Origin: Candidatus Gastranaerophilales bacterium
GTDB taxonomy: Bacteria; Cyanobacteriota; Vampirovibrionia; Gastranaerophilales; Gastranaerophilaceae
Assembly: GCA_944325825.1 (NCBI GenBank)
Contig: CALVBP010000001.1
Coordinates: 62,001 to 126,000, forward strand
Length of the DNA stretch: 64,000 nucleotides
Reading direction: 5' to 3'
Position 1 is the first letter of the stretch. Every line of letters starts with the position of its first letter. A program made the translations under genes and the position numbers. Below, in pieces: positions 55,042-63,771 of the stretch. The notes beneath the pieces were generated by a model that ran no database searches, was not told where the DNA came from, and saw nothing but the letters and a program-made list of their open reading frames with translations.

Positions 55042-56136
55042 ATGCGAATTATATCAGAACTTCAAGATAAAAATCTTTATTATGTAGGCGGAGTTGTTAG
55101 AGATGAGATTCTGGGACTTCCGAGTCTTGATATGGATTATTGTTATGAAGGTGATGCAATAAATTTTGCCAGAACTAAGAAACTCAATATTATAAAAGAA
55201 AATCCCTCGTTTGGAACAGTAAGAGTCCTCATAGACGGGATTGAAATTGATATAGCATCAACAAGAACAGAGTGTTATCCCTCTCCGGGTCATTTGCCGG
55301 TTGTTGATAAAATAGGCTGTTCGTTAATTGATGATTTAAAAAGAAGAGATTTTACAATCAATGCAATGGCAAAGAACACTTTAAGCGGTGAAATCATTGA
55401 CTATTTTAATTCTAATGATGATTTAAAAAATAAGAAGTTGAGGGTATTGCACAACAGGAGTTTTATTGATGATCCTTCAAGAATTATAAGAGGGTTAAAA
55501 TTTTCGGCACGTTTCGGCTTTGAATTGGATTCTGAGACAGAAAGCTTACAGAAATCCTATATTTCCAACATAAATTATGATATGAGTTATCACAGAATTA
55601 AAAAAGAGGTAAAAGAGACTTTTAATTTAAATAGTGATAAGATTCTGAGAAAGTTTATAAGAGACGGAATCTATAAACTTTTGGGCGATAATCAGCAAGT
55701 TCCGCTAATAAAAGGCTCTGTAGAACGTCTTGTATCTTTAATAAACCTTCATAACCCCTGGCTTTGTTATGCAGGACTCTTTAATTTGTCAAATTTTGAA
55801 TTGACCAAAGAGGAGACAGAAATAATAAGTTCTTTTAAAAAACTTGAAAATCGTACTTTTGATACGGAAAGTGAGGCTTATAAAATTTTCAGACATTTCC
55901 CTGATGAGAGTGTTTTACTCTGGGGACTTGTAAGGGAGTATGATTTAGCTTATCATTATCTTAAGAATTTAAGAAAAATCAAGCCGTCTCTAAACGGGAA
56001 CGATTTGATAAAACTAGGGATAGAAAGAGGAAAGCTTTACAGTGAAATCTTTGATTATTTAACAGAGGAAAAAATTAAGAACCCTAAATTATCAAAGGAA
56101 GAAGAGCTTAAACTCGTAGTGAATAAATATCTATGA
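55042..56136 (+). CDS. cca: CCA-adding (or poly-A) tRNA nucleotidyltransferase
   Basis: A 364-aa class II enzyme that repairs the 3' CCA end of tRNA. Motif A is YYVGGVVRDEILG with metal-binding LDMDYC; RRDFTINAMAKN and DDPSRIIRGLKFSARFGF follow. It lacks the C-terminal HD domain of E. coli-type enzymes. It starts 8 bp after the TerC-like gene and overlaps the next gene by 4 bp (ATGA). Confidence 0.93.
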   Translation: MRIISELQDKNLYYVGGVVRDEILGLPSLDMDYCYEGDAINFARTKKLNIIKENPSFGTVRVLIDGIEIDIASTRTECYPSPGHLPVVDKIGCSLIDDLKRRDFTINAMAKNTLSGEIIDYFNSNDDLKNKKLRVLHNRSFIDDPSRIIRGLKFSARFGFELDSETESLQKSYISNINYDMSYHRIKKEVKETFNLNSDKILRKFIRDGIYKLLGDNQQVPLIKGSVERLVSLINLHNPWLCYAGLFNLSNFELTKEETEIISSFKKLENRTFDTESEAYKIFRHFPDESVLLWGLVREYDLAYHYLKNLRKIKPSLNGNDLIKLGIERGKLYSEIFDYLTEEKIKNPKLSKEEELKLVVNKYL

Positions 56137-57014
56137 AAAAGTCTGTATTAAAACGATTATTAAACTATAAATTTCACGTGAGAGGGATTATGAATCCTTT
56201 CCTTAATATGCAGATAAATTCCATAGGGAACTGGAAAGGGGTAAATGATGTAAAACGTGAAAAACCTATTATTGTATCTTTAACTTCTTATGAAGATAGA
56301 TTTTCGGACTTGCCCAAGACTATATATTCTTTGCTTAATCAAACTCTGCGACCTGACAGGATAATATTATGGCTTGATGAAAAAGGAGATGATTTAACAA
56401 CGCTTCCTTATGAGATTACAAGGTTTATTAAAAACGGGCTGGAGATTAGATTCGTAAAAGATATCGGTCCCTATACAAAGGTTGTATATGCATTCAAAGA
56501 ATTTTACGAAAGTATAATAGTTACGGCAGATGACGATATTTATTATCCTAAAAACTGGTTAAAATATTTATATTTATCTTATGTTTCAAATCAAGACGAT
56601 ATTCATTGCCACAGAGCACATAGAGTAGGTTTAAAATATGGCAAGATACTTCCTTACGAGAACTGGGGAAAGCAGGTTGAAGAAGAATCGGCAAGATATG
56701 ATAATTTTTTAACCGGAGCCGGAGGTGTGCTTTATCCGCCGAAATGTTTTTCTAATGAAGTTTTGAGAGAAGATGTTTTTTTGAAATATGCTCCGAGTGC
56801 TGATGACATTTGGCTTTGGGTTATGGCGCTTGTACACGGAAAGAAAATAAGGGTTGTTAAAAACCATTATAAAACTCTTATCAGCACAAATCTTTTTCGC
56901 CAAATTTTCGGGAAAACTCTTTATTCAGTAAATAAAGACGGGCAAAATGATATACAACTTAATAATTTAATGAAATTTTATTCAAATAATATTTTATCAA
57001 GACTTAAGGGGTAA
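56133..57014 (+). CDS. GT-A-fold glycosyltransferase
   Basis: A 293-aa protein. PIIVSLTSYEDRFSDLPKTI opens the Rossmann-like domain and IIVTADDDIYYPKNWL provides the DxD metal site. Later DDIWLWVMALVHGKK is seen. It probably builds a surface polysaccharide. First of four glycosyltransferases in tandem; overlaps cca by 4 bp. Confidence 0.78.
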   Translation: MKKSVLKRLLNYKFHVRGIMNPFLNMQINSIGNWKGVNDVKREKPIIVSLTSYEDRFSDLPKTIYSLLNQTLRPDRIILWLDEKGDDLTTLPYEITRFIKNGLEIRFVKDIGPYTKVVYAFKEFYESIIVTADDDIYYPKNWLKYLYLSYVSNQDDIHCHRAHRVGLKYGKILPYENWGKQVEEESARYDNFLTGAGGVLYPPKCFSNEVLREDVFLKYAPSADDIWLWVMALVHGKKIRVVKNHYKTLISTNLFRQIFGKTLYSVNKDGQNDIQLNNLMKFYSNNILSRLKG

Positions 57015-57016
57015 AA

Positions 57017-58174
57017 ATGAATGAGAGAAAAAACTTCCTTTTAACAGTGTATGCTTTTGACGGCTGGCATGGCTCATTAATACATGTATGCGAGCTGGCT
57101 AAAGCGCTAAATTCTATGGGTTTCTCGGTCTATCTGACAGGAGTAGACATATCCTCTGAAATAAAAGACTATGTGTCAGGATTTGCTGATTTATATTTTT
57201 TTGAAGACTTACCTTTGAATGTAGATTATGATTATGTTTTGGCTTATCATGAGCCAATTTGTACATATTTGATTGAGAAGGGTTTAAAATATAAAAAGTT
57301 GGCTTTTGGTTCTCTGTCCTCAATTATTACTATGGAGGTTCCGAGTCTTTTATGTGAATATGGATTCCCGCTTGTTGTTCATAACCGAAGGCTTGAAGAG
57401 TATATGAAAGAACTCTTTTCCCCTGCTGATATAAATACGTATGTTTTCATTAACAGTGCTCCTGACGAATTTATATGCGATGTTAATCTTTCCGGACAAT
57501 TAAAAAATATTGCAATGATTTCTAATCATCTGCCGGAAGAACTTTCTGATGCAGCAAAGATTTTAAAAAATAATAATATCAATGTTGAAATTTTTGGGAA
57601 GGGGTATAATTATACACGTATTACTCCGGAAATTTTGTTAAAATATGACCTGATAATTACAATAGGAAAAACAGTACAGTACGCTTTATCAATGGGAATT
57701 CCGGTATATAATTATGACCATTTCGGCGGGGTAGGATTCATAAGGCTGGATAATCTTGACAGGGAAGAGTTTTATAATTTTTCAGGCAGAAGCAATTTTA
57801 GAAAGCTTTCAGGAAAGGATATTTACGATGAGATAGTTTCGGGTTATGATTTTGCGTTAAAGGAGATAAATAAAATCAAAACGATTGCAAGAAACAGATA
57901 TTCTCTAACAAATAACTTGAAAAGCTTGTTAAATTATTTAGATAATTCAGGCGGAGTTTTAAAAAATACATCCGAATGGAAAATTTACAAAGCAAGATGT
58001 GTGCAATATGCTCAAATGATTATAAATTATAAAAAGGAATTTCGTAATATTAAAAACTTGTTATATCTTTTAAAACTATTTTATGCTGTAATAAATAAAC
58101 TATCGTTTGGAAGATGTTATAAAAATAAACTTGCTGCGTTAATAAGCGCTTTAAATAGGAATGGGATATGTTAA
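57017..58174 (+). CDS. GT-B-like glycosyltransferase
   Basis: A 385-aa protein. VYAFDGWHGSLIHVCELAKA resembles the nucleotide-sugar-binding start of GT4 enzymes and MISNHLPEELSDAAKIL with IITIGKTVQYALSMGIPVYNYD the second Rossmann domain, though the classical E-x7-E motif is not evident. No donor is predicted. It lies 2 bp after the previous glycosyltransferase gene. Confidence 0.62.
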   Translation: MNERKNFLLTVYAFDGWHGSLIHVCELAKALNSMGFSVYLTGVDISSEIKDYVSGFADLYFFEDLPLNVDYDYVLAYHEPICTYLIEKGLKYKKLAFGSLSSIITMEVPSLLCEYGFPLVVHNRRLEEYMKELFSPADINTYVFINSAPDEFICDVNLSGQLKNIAMISNHLPEELSDAAKILKNNNINVEIFGKGYNYTRITPEILLKYDLIITIGKTVQYALSMGIPVYNYDHFGGVGFIRLDNLDREEFYNFSGRSNFRKLSGKDIYDEIVSGYDFALKEINKIKTIARNRYSLTNNLKSLLNYLDNSGGVLKNTSEWKIYKARCVQYAQMIINYKKEFRNIKNLLYLLKLFYAVINKLSFGRCYKNKLAALISALNRNGIC

Positions 58175-58175
58175 T

Positions 58176-59015
58176 ATGGGAAAAACGCTGAGTATAGTTA
58201 CATTAACACTTAATAACCTTGAATATACTAAAAAGTATATTGATAGCTTATATAGATTTACGAATAATTTTGAACTTATTATAGTAGATAATGCCTCTAC
58301 TGATGGGACAGTTGACTACCTTGAATCATTGCAGCTTGAAAAAGATAACTTAAAAGTTATTTATAATAATGAAAATAAAGGCTTTTCAAAAGGAAATAAT
58401 CAGGGGATAGATATAGCACAAGGAGAATATATCGGGTTTCTTAATAACGATATACTTCTTTATCCAAACTGGTTTGAAAAAATTAAAGAAGTTTTCGAAA
58501 ATGAAAATGCAGCCTTTGCTTCCCCGAGACATATAAAACCGGACTTTAATTTTACAAATGAACACTCGTATATTCAATATTTTCAGAATTTCAAGTATGA
58601 TAAGCCTTATGAAAAAAGTTTTGATGAATGTGAATTTTCATGTGTGATAACTAAAAAAGAAATTCTTGATAAAATTGGGAATTTTGATGAAAATTACACT
58701 CCGGCTTTTTTTGAGGATAATGATATAAAATATCGGGCAATTATGGCTGGGTATGGAGTGTATGTGGTTAATTCCGTATGTTTTTTCCACTTTGGGTCTG
58801 CGACATCTGTGAACTATAACGATAATTTTGAAGCAAATCGTGCTTATTATTATTCAAAATATCCTCTTGCGGAATATTTATCTATATCAGGAGAAGAAAA
58901 GGGCGATTTGAAAATTAAAAACAGACATTTCCAAAATTTTCCTTTAAATATTGCATACAATCTTTACTTGTTATGGCTTAAGATTATAAAAAGAATTAAG
59001 AGGAGAAGAAAATGA
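58176..59015 (+). CDS. Family 2 glycosyltransferase
   Basis: A 279-aa enzyme: KTLSIVTLTLNNLEYTKKYI, then LIIVDNASTDGTVDYL, IGFLNNDILLYPNWFEK and a late FFEDNDIKYRAIMAGYGVYV, all typical of rhamnosyl/galactosyl-type GT2 proteins (WcaA-like). I place the start at ATG 58176; an in-frame ATG at 58161 overlaps the preceding gene and has a poorer ribosome binding site. It overlaps the next gene by 4 bp. Confidence 0.85.
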   Translation: MGKTLSIVTLTLNNLEYTKKYIDSLYRFTNNFELIIVDNASTDGTVDYLESLQLEKDNLKVIYNNENKGFSKGNNQGIDIAQGEYIGFLNNDILLYPNWFEKIKEVFENENAAFASPRHIKPDFNFTNEHSYIQYFQNFKYDKPYEKSFDECEFSCVITKKEILDKIGNFDENYTPAFFEDNDIKYRAIMAGYGVYVVNSVCFFHFGSATSVNYNDNFEANRAYYYSKYPLAEYLSISGEEKGDLKIKNRHFQNFPLNIAYNLYLLWLKIIKRIKRRRK

Positions 59016-60205
59016 AGCTCCTTTTTGACAGTACTGAACTTTCTTATTTTAATGAAAAATCAGGGCATAGAGCCGGTGTCTTTAATGTTGCATTAAACCT
59101 TTTTAAGGAATTAAAAAAACGAGGGGTTGATATAACTTTTTGTGTCGATTTTAGACGATACTATTTTATGAAAGATGTAAAAGAGTTTAAAGACATTCCG
59201 CTTTTAAAAGAACGGTCGCTTATAAATCTTTTTATAGCGAAAATATTATATATCGCCGGAAAGTTTCCTTATCCCGTATATTACGGGCTTAATATACTTG
59301 CAAGGTTTTATGATAAGTACTTATATAAGGTTAATAAAAATAATCTTGAACAGTTAAAAGATTATGATGTATATTTTTCTCCATTTACCCCTCCGTCAAG
59401 AGAAATTGACAGGGCTGATCTAAAACGATTTCGAATGATACATGACGTTATTCCGATAATAGAAAAGGGGATGAGCAAAAATACGAAAGATTGGCATAAT
59501 AAAGTCTATAACTCAATCAATAATCATGATTACTATGTAGCGAATTCTGAATATACAAGACAAGATGTTCTCAAGTACTTTTCGTTTATAGATGAGAGCA
59601 ATATAAGGACAACACGGCTTGGAGTTAGCGATAATTTTAAACCTTGCAGTAATACAACAAATTTCAAATATGTATTTTCTTTATGTACAATGGGTAAAAG
59701 GAAGAATGTAATATTTGGTATAAAAAGCTTTTTTAAATTTATAGAAAAGCATAATGTAAATGATTTAAAGCTGGTGCTTGGCGGTAGTATCTGGCGCAGG
59801 TTTGAAAGAACTCTCGCTAAAGAGCTCGGGCATATTGATAAATCTAAAATAATAATTACAGGATATATAAATGATTCTGAACTGCCGGAATATTATTCTA
59901 ATGCATTAATGTTTATTTTCCCCTCTTTGTATGAAGGTTTTGGGCTTCCCGTACTAGAGGCTATGAAATGCGGATGTCCGGTAATTTCTTCTGACAGGTC
60001 ATCTTTACCGGAAGTCCTCGGAGATTGCGGAATTTTAGTCAACCCGGAATCAGATGAAGAAATGGTATCTGCATTTGAAAAAATGTACTACGATACTGAT
60101 TTCAGGGGTAAATGTATTAAAAATGGTTTAAATAGAGCTTCTGAATTTACCTGGGAAAAGTGTGCCTCAGAACTTCTTGAGTTTATTAAAGAAAAGGCCG
60201 TTTAG
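59012..60205 (+). CDS. Family 4 (GT-B) glycosyltransferase
   Basis: A 397-aa enzyme with the classic GT4 C-terminal motif FPSLYEGFGLPVLEAMKCG and the VISSDRSSLPEVLGDCG loop. The N-terminal domain begins LFDSTELSYFNEKSG. It likely transfers a hexose in O-antigen- or capsule-type synthesis. Last gene of the 53972-60205 operon; ATG overlaps the preceding stop (ATGA). Confidence 0.87.
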   Translation: MKLLFDSTELSYFNEKSGHRAGVFNVALNLFKELKKRGVDITFCVDFRRYYFMKDVKEFKDIPLLKERSLINLFIAKILYIAGKFPYPVYYGLNILARFYDKYLYKVNKNNLEQLKDYDVYFSPFTPPSREIDRADLKRFRMIHDVIPIIEKGMSKNTKDWHNKVYNSINNHDYYVANSEYTRQDVLKYFSFIDESNIRTTRLGVSDNFKPCSNTTNFKYVFSLCTMGKRKNVIFGIKSFFKFIEKHNVNDLKLVLGGSIWRRFERTLAKELGHIDKSKIIITGYINDSELPEYYSNALMFIFPSLYEGFGLPVLEAMKCGCPVISSDRSSLPEVLGDCGILVNPESDEEMVSAFEKMYYDTDFRGKCIKNGLNRASEFTWEKCASELLEFIKEKAV

Positions 60206-60254
60206 AATATTGAAAATATGTTTTTCCAAAAATATGAGCCCGATTCTGCATTCA

Positions 60255-60362
60255 TTAGGAAGGTTTTGAAGTTATTTTATCATAAAGCTTGATATATAGC
60301 ATGTCTGCCAAATCTTCTGTACTTCCTACCCTCTTACCCCTTTTATTCCTAAATTCATCCAT
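60255..60362 (-). other. Small open frame of 35 codons, doubtful
   Basis: The frame MDEFRNKRGKRVGSTEDLAD continues for 15 more residues before stop. It sits in a 216-bp gap between the glycosyltransferase and methylase genes, has no clear ribosome binding site, and may be a gene remnant. A half copy of the shared element (TTACAAAACTTAATAA) is at 60371. Confidence 0.15.
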
Positions 60363-60421
60363 TTATTTGATTACAAAACTTAATAAATCTTTTAAACTAT
60401 GTATATTAATTGGGGAAAAAT

Positions 60422-61297
60422 ATGGCAAAAACTAATTTAAAAGAGAAAAAAGCTGCTTCGGGTGCGAAGCTGAAGGTTGTTGATGATAGTGCGATTAAAA
60501 CTACTTCCTACAGCGATATCAATCTTAAACAGTGGAGAAATTACGAACATGTTAAGACGGATACTCTATGGGAGTTCCCTTCCAGATTAAAAGAAGGCGG
60601 ACATTCAAATGAATACCATGGTAATTATATTCCGCAGATTGCTCAGCAAATATATGAAAGGTTTACGAAGAAAAATGATATCGTTTTAGATTTGTTTTTT
60701 GGTTCGGGAACTTCCGGCATAGAGGCTGTAAACATGCAGCGCCGTTGCATAGGGGTTGAACTGAAAGATGAATTAGTTGAGTCTGTTTCTCAAAAGTTTA
60801 CCCCTAAGCAACTAGTAACAGATGTGAATATAATATGTGCAGATTCTGCGAGTGAGGATGCAAAATCAAAAATTCAGGCTCGCCTTGATGTAATGGGAAA
60901 AAAGAATGCGCAGCTTTTAATGCTCCATCCCCCTTACGATGATATTATTAAATTCTCTGACAGGAAAGAGGATTTGTCCAACTGTGCTACTACGGAAGAG
61001 TTTTATAATTTGTTTGAAAAAGTAGCTAAAAACGGTTATGACTTATTAGAAAAAGGACGCTTTGCTTGTTTGATAATTGGTGACAAGTATGCTAATTCCC
61101 AGCACATACCTCTGGGGTTTGAATGCATGGCAAGAATGAACAAACTCGGATTTATTACTAAGGCTATAATTATTAAAGATATGCAGGGAAATGAAAGAGC
61201 TAAAGGTAAAACAGCTAATCTATGGCGCTATAGAGCTCTTGCCGGCGGTTTTTATATTTTTAAACATGAATATGTAATGGTGTTCCAAAAGGTATGA
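60422..61297 (+). CDS. Orphan adenine/cytosine-N4-type DNA methyltransferase
   Basis: A 291-aa protein. The SAM-binding motif I LDLFFGSGTSGIEAVNMQRR, with GVELKDE, comes first, and the catalytic motif comes second as LLMLHPPYDDIIKF. The catalytic tetrad reads HPPY rather than the usual D/N/SPPY. The end is KHEYVMVFQKV, as in N4/N6 methylases. No restriction enzyme gene is adjacent, so it is an orphan or a regulatory methylase; the target is unknown. ATG 60422 follows TTGGGGAAAAAT, and the next gene overlaps by 4 bp. Confidence 0.8.
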   Translation: MAKTNLKEKKAASGAKLKVVDDSAIKTTSYSDINLKQWRNYEHVKTDTLWEFPSRLKEGGHSNEYHGNYIPQIAQQIYERFTKKNDIVLDLFFGSGTSGIEAVNMQRRCIGVELKDELVESVSQKFTPKQLVTDVNIICADSASEDAKSKIQARLDVMGKKNAQLLMLHPPYDDIIKFSDRKEDLSNCATTEEFYNLFEKVAKNGYDLLEKGRFACLIIGDKYANSQHIPLGFECMARMNKLGFITKAIIIKDMQGNERAKGKTANLWRYRALAGGFYIFKHEYVMVFQKV

Positions 61298-61569
61298 CAG
61301 AAGCAGGTCTGACTTTACAAATACGAATTTTACCGAATTCCTCTAAAAACGAAATAATAACGGGAGACGGTTTTTTAAAAATAAAAATTACTGCTCAACC
61401 AATTGAAAATAAGGCCAATAAAGCTTTGATTGAATTTTTATCAAAGCAGTTAAAGGTTCCTAAAACAAAAATTCAAATTGTTAAAGGTGAGACATCAAAA
61501 GACAAAACATTGTTTTTTAAAGTTGATGGTCACAAAAAGGCGGAAATCATTACGAGATTGACAAAATAA
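61294..61569 (+). CDS. YggU/DUF167-family protein
   Basis: A 91-aa protein of a widely conserved alpha/beta family without known function. Landmarks are LQIRILPNSSKNEI, ITAQPIENKANKALIEFLSK and VPKTKIQIVKGETSKDK. Overlaps the methylase by 4 bp, so translation is coupled. Confidence 0.88.
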   Translation: MTEAGLTLQIRILPNSSKNEIITGDGFLKIKITAQPIENKANKALIEFLSKQLKVPKTKIQIVKGETSKDKTLFFKVDGHKKAEIITRLTK

Positions 61570-61617
61570 GCTAAAAAATATACTATTATTATACGAGAGT
61601 TAAGAGGGTGTTCTATT

Positions 61618-61920
61618 ATGAATAAGCGTTGGTATGATGTTGATCCCACAGTGAGCTTAGCAGTGAGTCTTATGAGAAATGCTAATATAATGACTCAATA
61701 TAAATGTGCTGATTATATTGTGAGTAAGTCTAAAGAACACGGAATTGACCTTTCTGAAAATATTTTGACGGATGCTTTTAATTATGTTTTGAGAAGATGG
61801 TATGACACAGATCAAAAAATAGCAGAGGCTTTTGAATATCTCAAGCTTATGCCTTTGGAGCTTCAGAAAGAACTCTCTTTGGAATTAATAAATCTTCTTC
61901 AGGAAGAAGAAGTTCACTAA
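61618..61920 (+). CDS. Small helical protein with internal repeat
   Basis: I do not recognise this 100-aa protein. It contains two related halves: KRWYDVDPTVSLAVSLMRNA near the start and RRWYDTDQKIAEAFEYLKLM in the second half, each an (R/K)RWYD-x-D helix cap followed by an amphipathic helix. It has no signal peptide. AAGAGGGTG lies before the ATG. The COG2056 transporter gene starts 5 bp after it. Confidence 0.6.
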   Translation: MNKRWYDVDPTVSLAVSLMRNANIMTQYKCADYIVSKSKEHGIDLSENILTDAFNYVLRRWYDTDQKIAEAFEYLKLMPLELQKELSLELINLLQEEEVH

Positions 61921-61925
61921 GGATA

Positions 61926-63245
61926 ATGGAAAATTTTATTGCTCTAGTTACGAACCCTGCAATTGTTTCAGTAATTTTACTGTGCATTTTGTGTTTGAAA
62001 AAAGTGAATGTTTTGCTTGCAATAATTGTATCAACTCTTGTTGCCGGAATACTATCAGGCATGGATATTACTCATGCTATGAACGTTTTTATTTCCGGTA
62101 TGGGGGGAAATTCCGAAACAGCTTTAAGTTATATCCTATTAGGGACCTTTGCCGCTACCATGGCCCATTCCGGTTTTACTGATAAACTGGCAGATAAAAT
62201 AACCAAATTTATTTCCGGCAGAAAATACGTACTTCTGCTGATTTTAACATTAATTGCAATGGCATCTCAGAACTTGATACCTATCCATATTGCATTTATA
62301 CCTATTATAATTCCTCCTCTGCTAACAGCTATGAATTCTTTAAAGATTGACAGGCGTGCTGTTGCCTGTGTTTTGGCATTTGGATTAAAAATGCCGTATA
62401 TAACAATTCCAGTCGGGTTCGGACTTATATTCCAGAACCTTATTGCTGATAATATGGTACAAAATGGGGTTCAGGTTCTAAGGTCAGATATATGGAAATC
62501 AACATTTATACTCGGTATTGCAATGCTTGCCGGCCTTTTGATTTCAGTATTTGTAACATATAGAAGACCTCGCAATTATGAAGATTTGCCTATTGCGGGA
62601 TTATCAGAACAGCCTGCGCCCTGTAGCAGATATACGACATGGATTGTAATACTTGCCGCAGTACTAACTTTTGCGGTTCAGCTTATTACTCACTCGCTTC
62701 CACTCGGCGCTTTGGTAGGGCTTGGAATAATATTTACCTTGAAAGTTATACCTAAAGAAAAAATGGATCATATGATGAACGAAGGTATATATCTTATGGG
62801 TTATGTAGCCTTTGTAATGTTAGTAGCGGCTGGTTTTGCTTCTGTCCTTCAAGAGTCGGGTGCCATTGAAACCCTTGTAACGACAATTCTGGCGGTTCTT
62901 CCTGAAAATGTATTATTCACTTCATTAATATTTTTAATAATAGGCCTGTTTATAACAATAGGAATTGGGACTTCTTTTGGTACGATACCAATCTTAGCCG
63001 TTTTATTTATTCCTGTATGTGCAAAGATGGGATTTAATACACAACAGATGGTTGTATTATTAGCGGCTGCAGCTGCTCTCGGGGATGCAGGTTCTCCGGC
63101 TTCCGATACGACTCTCGGACCAACCTCCGGATTGAATGCTGACGGACAACACAATCATATTTTTGATACTTGCATACCGACATTTCTTCACTATAATATA
63201 GCACTTATTATCTTTGCTATATTAGGAGTTTATCTTTTTGCTTAG
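61926..63245 (+). CDS. COG2056/YuiF-type Na+/H+ antiporter-family transporter
   Basis: A 439-aa membrane protein with about 12 hydrophobic segments. Conserved parts are GTFAATMAHSGFTDKLADK, LIPIHIAFIPIIIPPLL and, late, AAALGDAGSPASDTTLGPTS, which is a Na+/H+-antiporter-like reentrant motif. Members such as YuiF are thought to import histidine or to exchange ions. It follows the 100-aa gene by 5 bp with AAGGATA before the ATG. Confidence 0.8.
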   Translation: MENFIALVTNPAIVSVILLCILCLKKVNVLLAIIVSTLVAGILSGMDITHAMNVFISGMGGNSETALSYILLGTFAATMAHSGFTDKLADKITKFISGRKYVLLLILTLIAMASQNLIPIHIAFIPIIIPPLLTAMNSLKIDRRAVACVLAFGLKMPYITIPVGFGLIFQNLIADNMVQNGVQVLRSDIWKSTFILGIAMLAGLLISVFVTYRRPRNYEDLPIAGLSEQPAPCSRYTTWIVILAAVLTFAVQLITHSLPLGALVGLGIIFTLKVIPKEKMDHMMNEGIYLMGYVAFVMLVAAGFASVLQESGAIETLVTTILAVLPENVLFTSLIFLIIGLFITIGIGTSFGTIPILAVLFIPVCAKMGFNTQQMVVLLAAAAALGDAGSPASDTTLGPTSGLNADGQHNHIFDTCIPTFLHYNIALIIFAILGVYLFA

Positions 63246-63673
63246 CTGTTCAATCCGTAGTTAAAATCTTCCTGGATGTTAGAAGTAAGCATTGTTTTGA
63301 TAGATTCCATATAAGCATTAACTTCTTCAAGTTCAGCACTTGATGTGGTAATTTGAGCATCAAGAGCTGTTTCCCAAGCTGTCATTTCATCTAATTGATC
63401 TTGAAATTCAGCTGTGATTTTGTCAATTTCTTCTTCAAAATCAGGAATTTCAGTATAATCTAAATATGCTTCCTGTAATTCAGGGTCATTTTTATATAAA
63501 TCTTTAAAATAGTCTCTTACTTCATGTTGTTTTGATGACTTCAATGATTGCAAGTCAGCCTGTGAATATGTAGCTAAAGTTTTTTGAGTCTGATATTCAG
63601 TTATATCAAGGTTTAACTGATTTCTTCTCAATTTATAAGCTAAAAGTGTTTCATTTAAATTTGCGATTGCCAT
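63242..63673 (-). CDS. Lineage-specific coiled-coil protein, short relative of the 40171 gene
   Basis: I do not recognise this 143-aa protein. It starts MAIANLNETLLAYKLRRNQL, followed by a Gln/Lys-rich helix (QKTLATYSQADLQSLKSSKQ), an acidic middle and a closing coiled coil (WETALDAQITTSSAELEEVN) ending in NIQEDFNYGLNS. Both ends align with the 491-aa protein (LL-x(4)-R-x-N near residue 10-18 and E..LD/ID in the closing helix). No signal peptide. It may be an export substrate of the flagellar type (inference). It overlaps the stop of the COG2056 gene by 4 bp. Confidence 0.55.
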   Translation of the reverse strand: MAIANLNETLLAYKLRRNQLNLDITEYQTQKTLATYSQADLQSLKSSKQHEVRDYFKDLYKNDPELQEAYLDYTEIPDFEEEIDKITAEFQDQLDEMTAWETALDAQITTSSAELEEVNAYMESIKTMLTSNIQEDFNYGLNS

Positions 63674-63747
63674 CTTTCGTCACCATCTTATTTAAATCTT
63701 ACATATATATAAAAACAGATAACGAAAGCGTATTTCAAGTTTATATA

Positions 63748-63768
63748 AAATTGTTACAAAACTTAATA
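63748..63768 (-). promoter_or_regulatory. Shared upstream element, copy 5
   Basis: In gene orientation this reads TATTAAGTTTTGTAACAATT and then T. It ends 75 nt before the start of the 143-aa coiled-coil gene at 63673 and matches copy 4 almost perfectly. Confidence 0.45.
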
Positions 63769-63771
63769 AAA

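Noticed and set aside
33181-63768. The shared element as the cyanobacterial HLR1 site bound by RpaB
   Set aside because: HLR1 needs two (G/T)TTACA(T/A)(T/A) units at a 10-nt period; only one half matches here and the spacing to the second part is 9.
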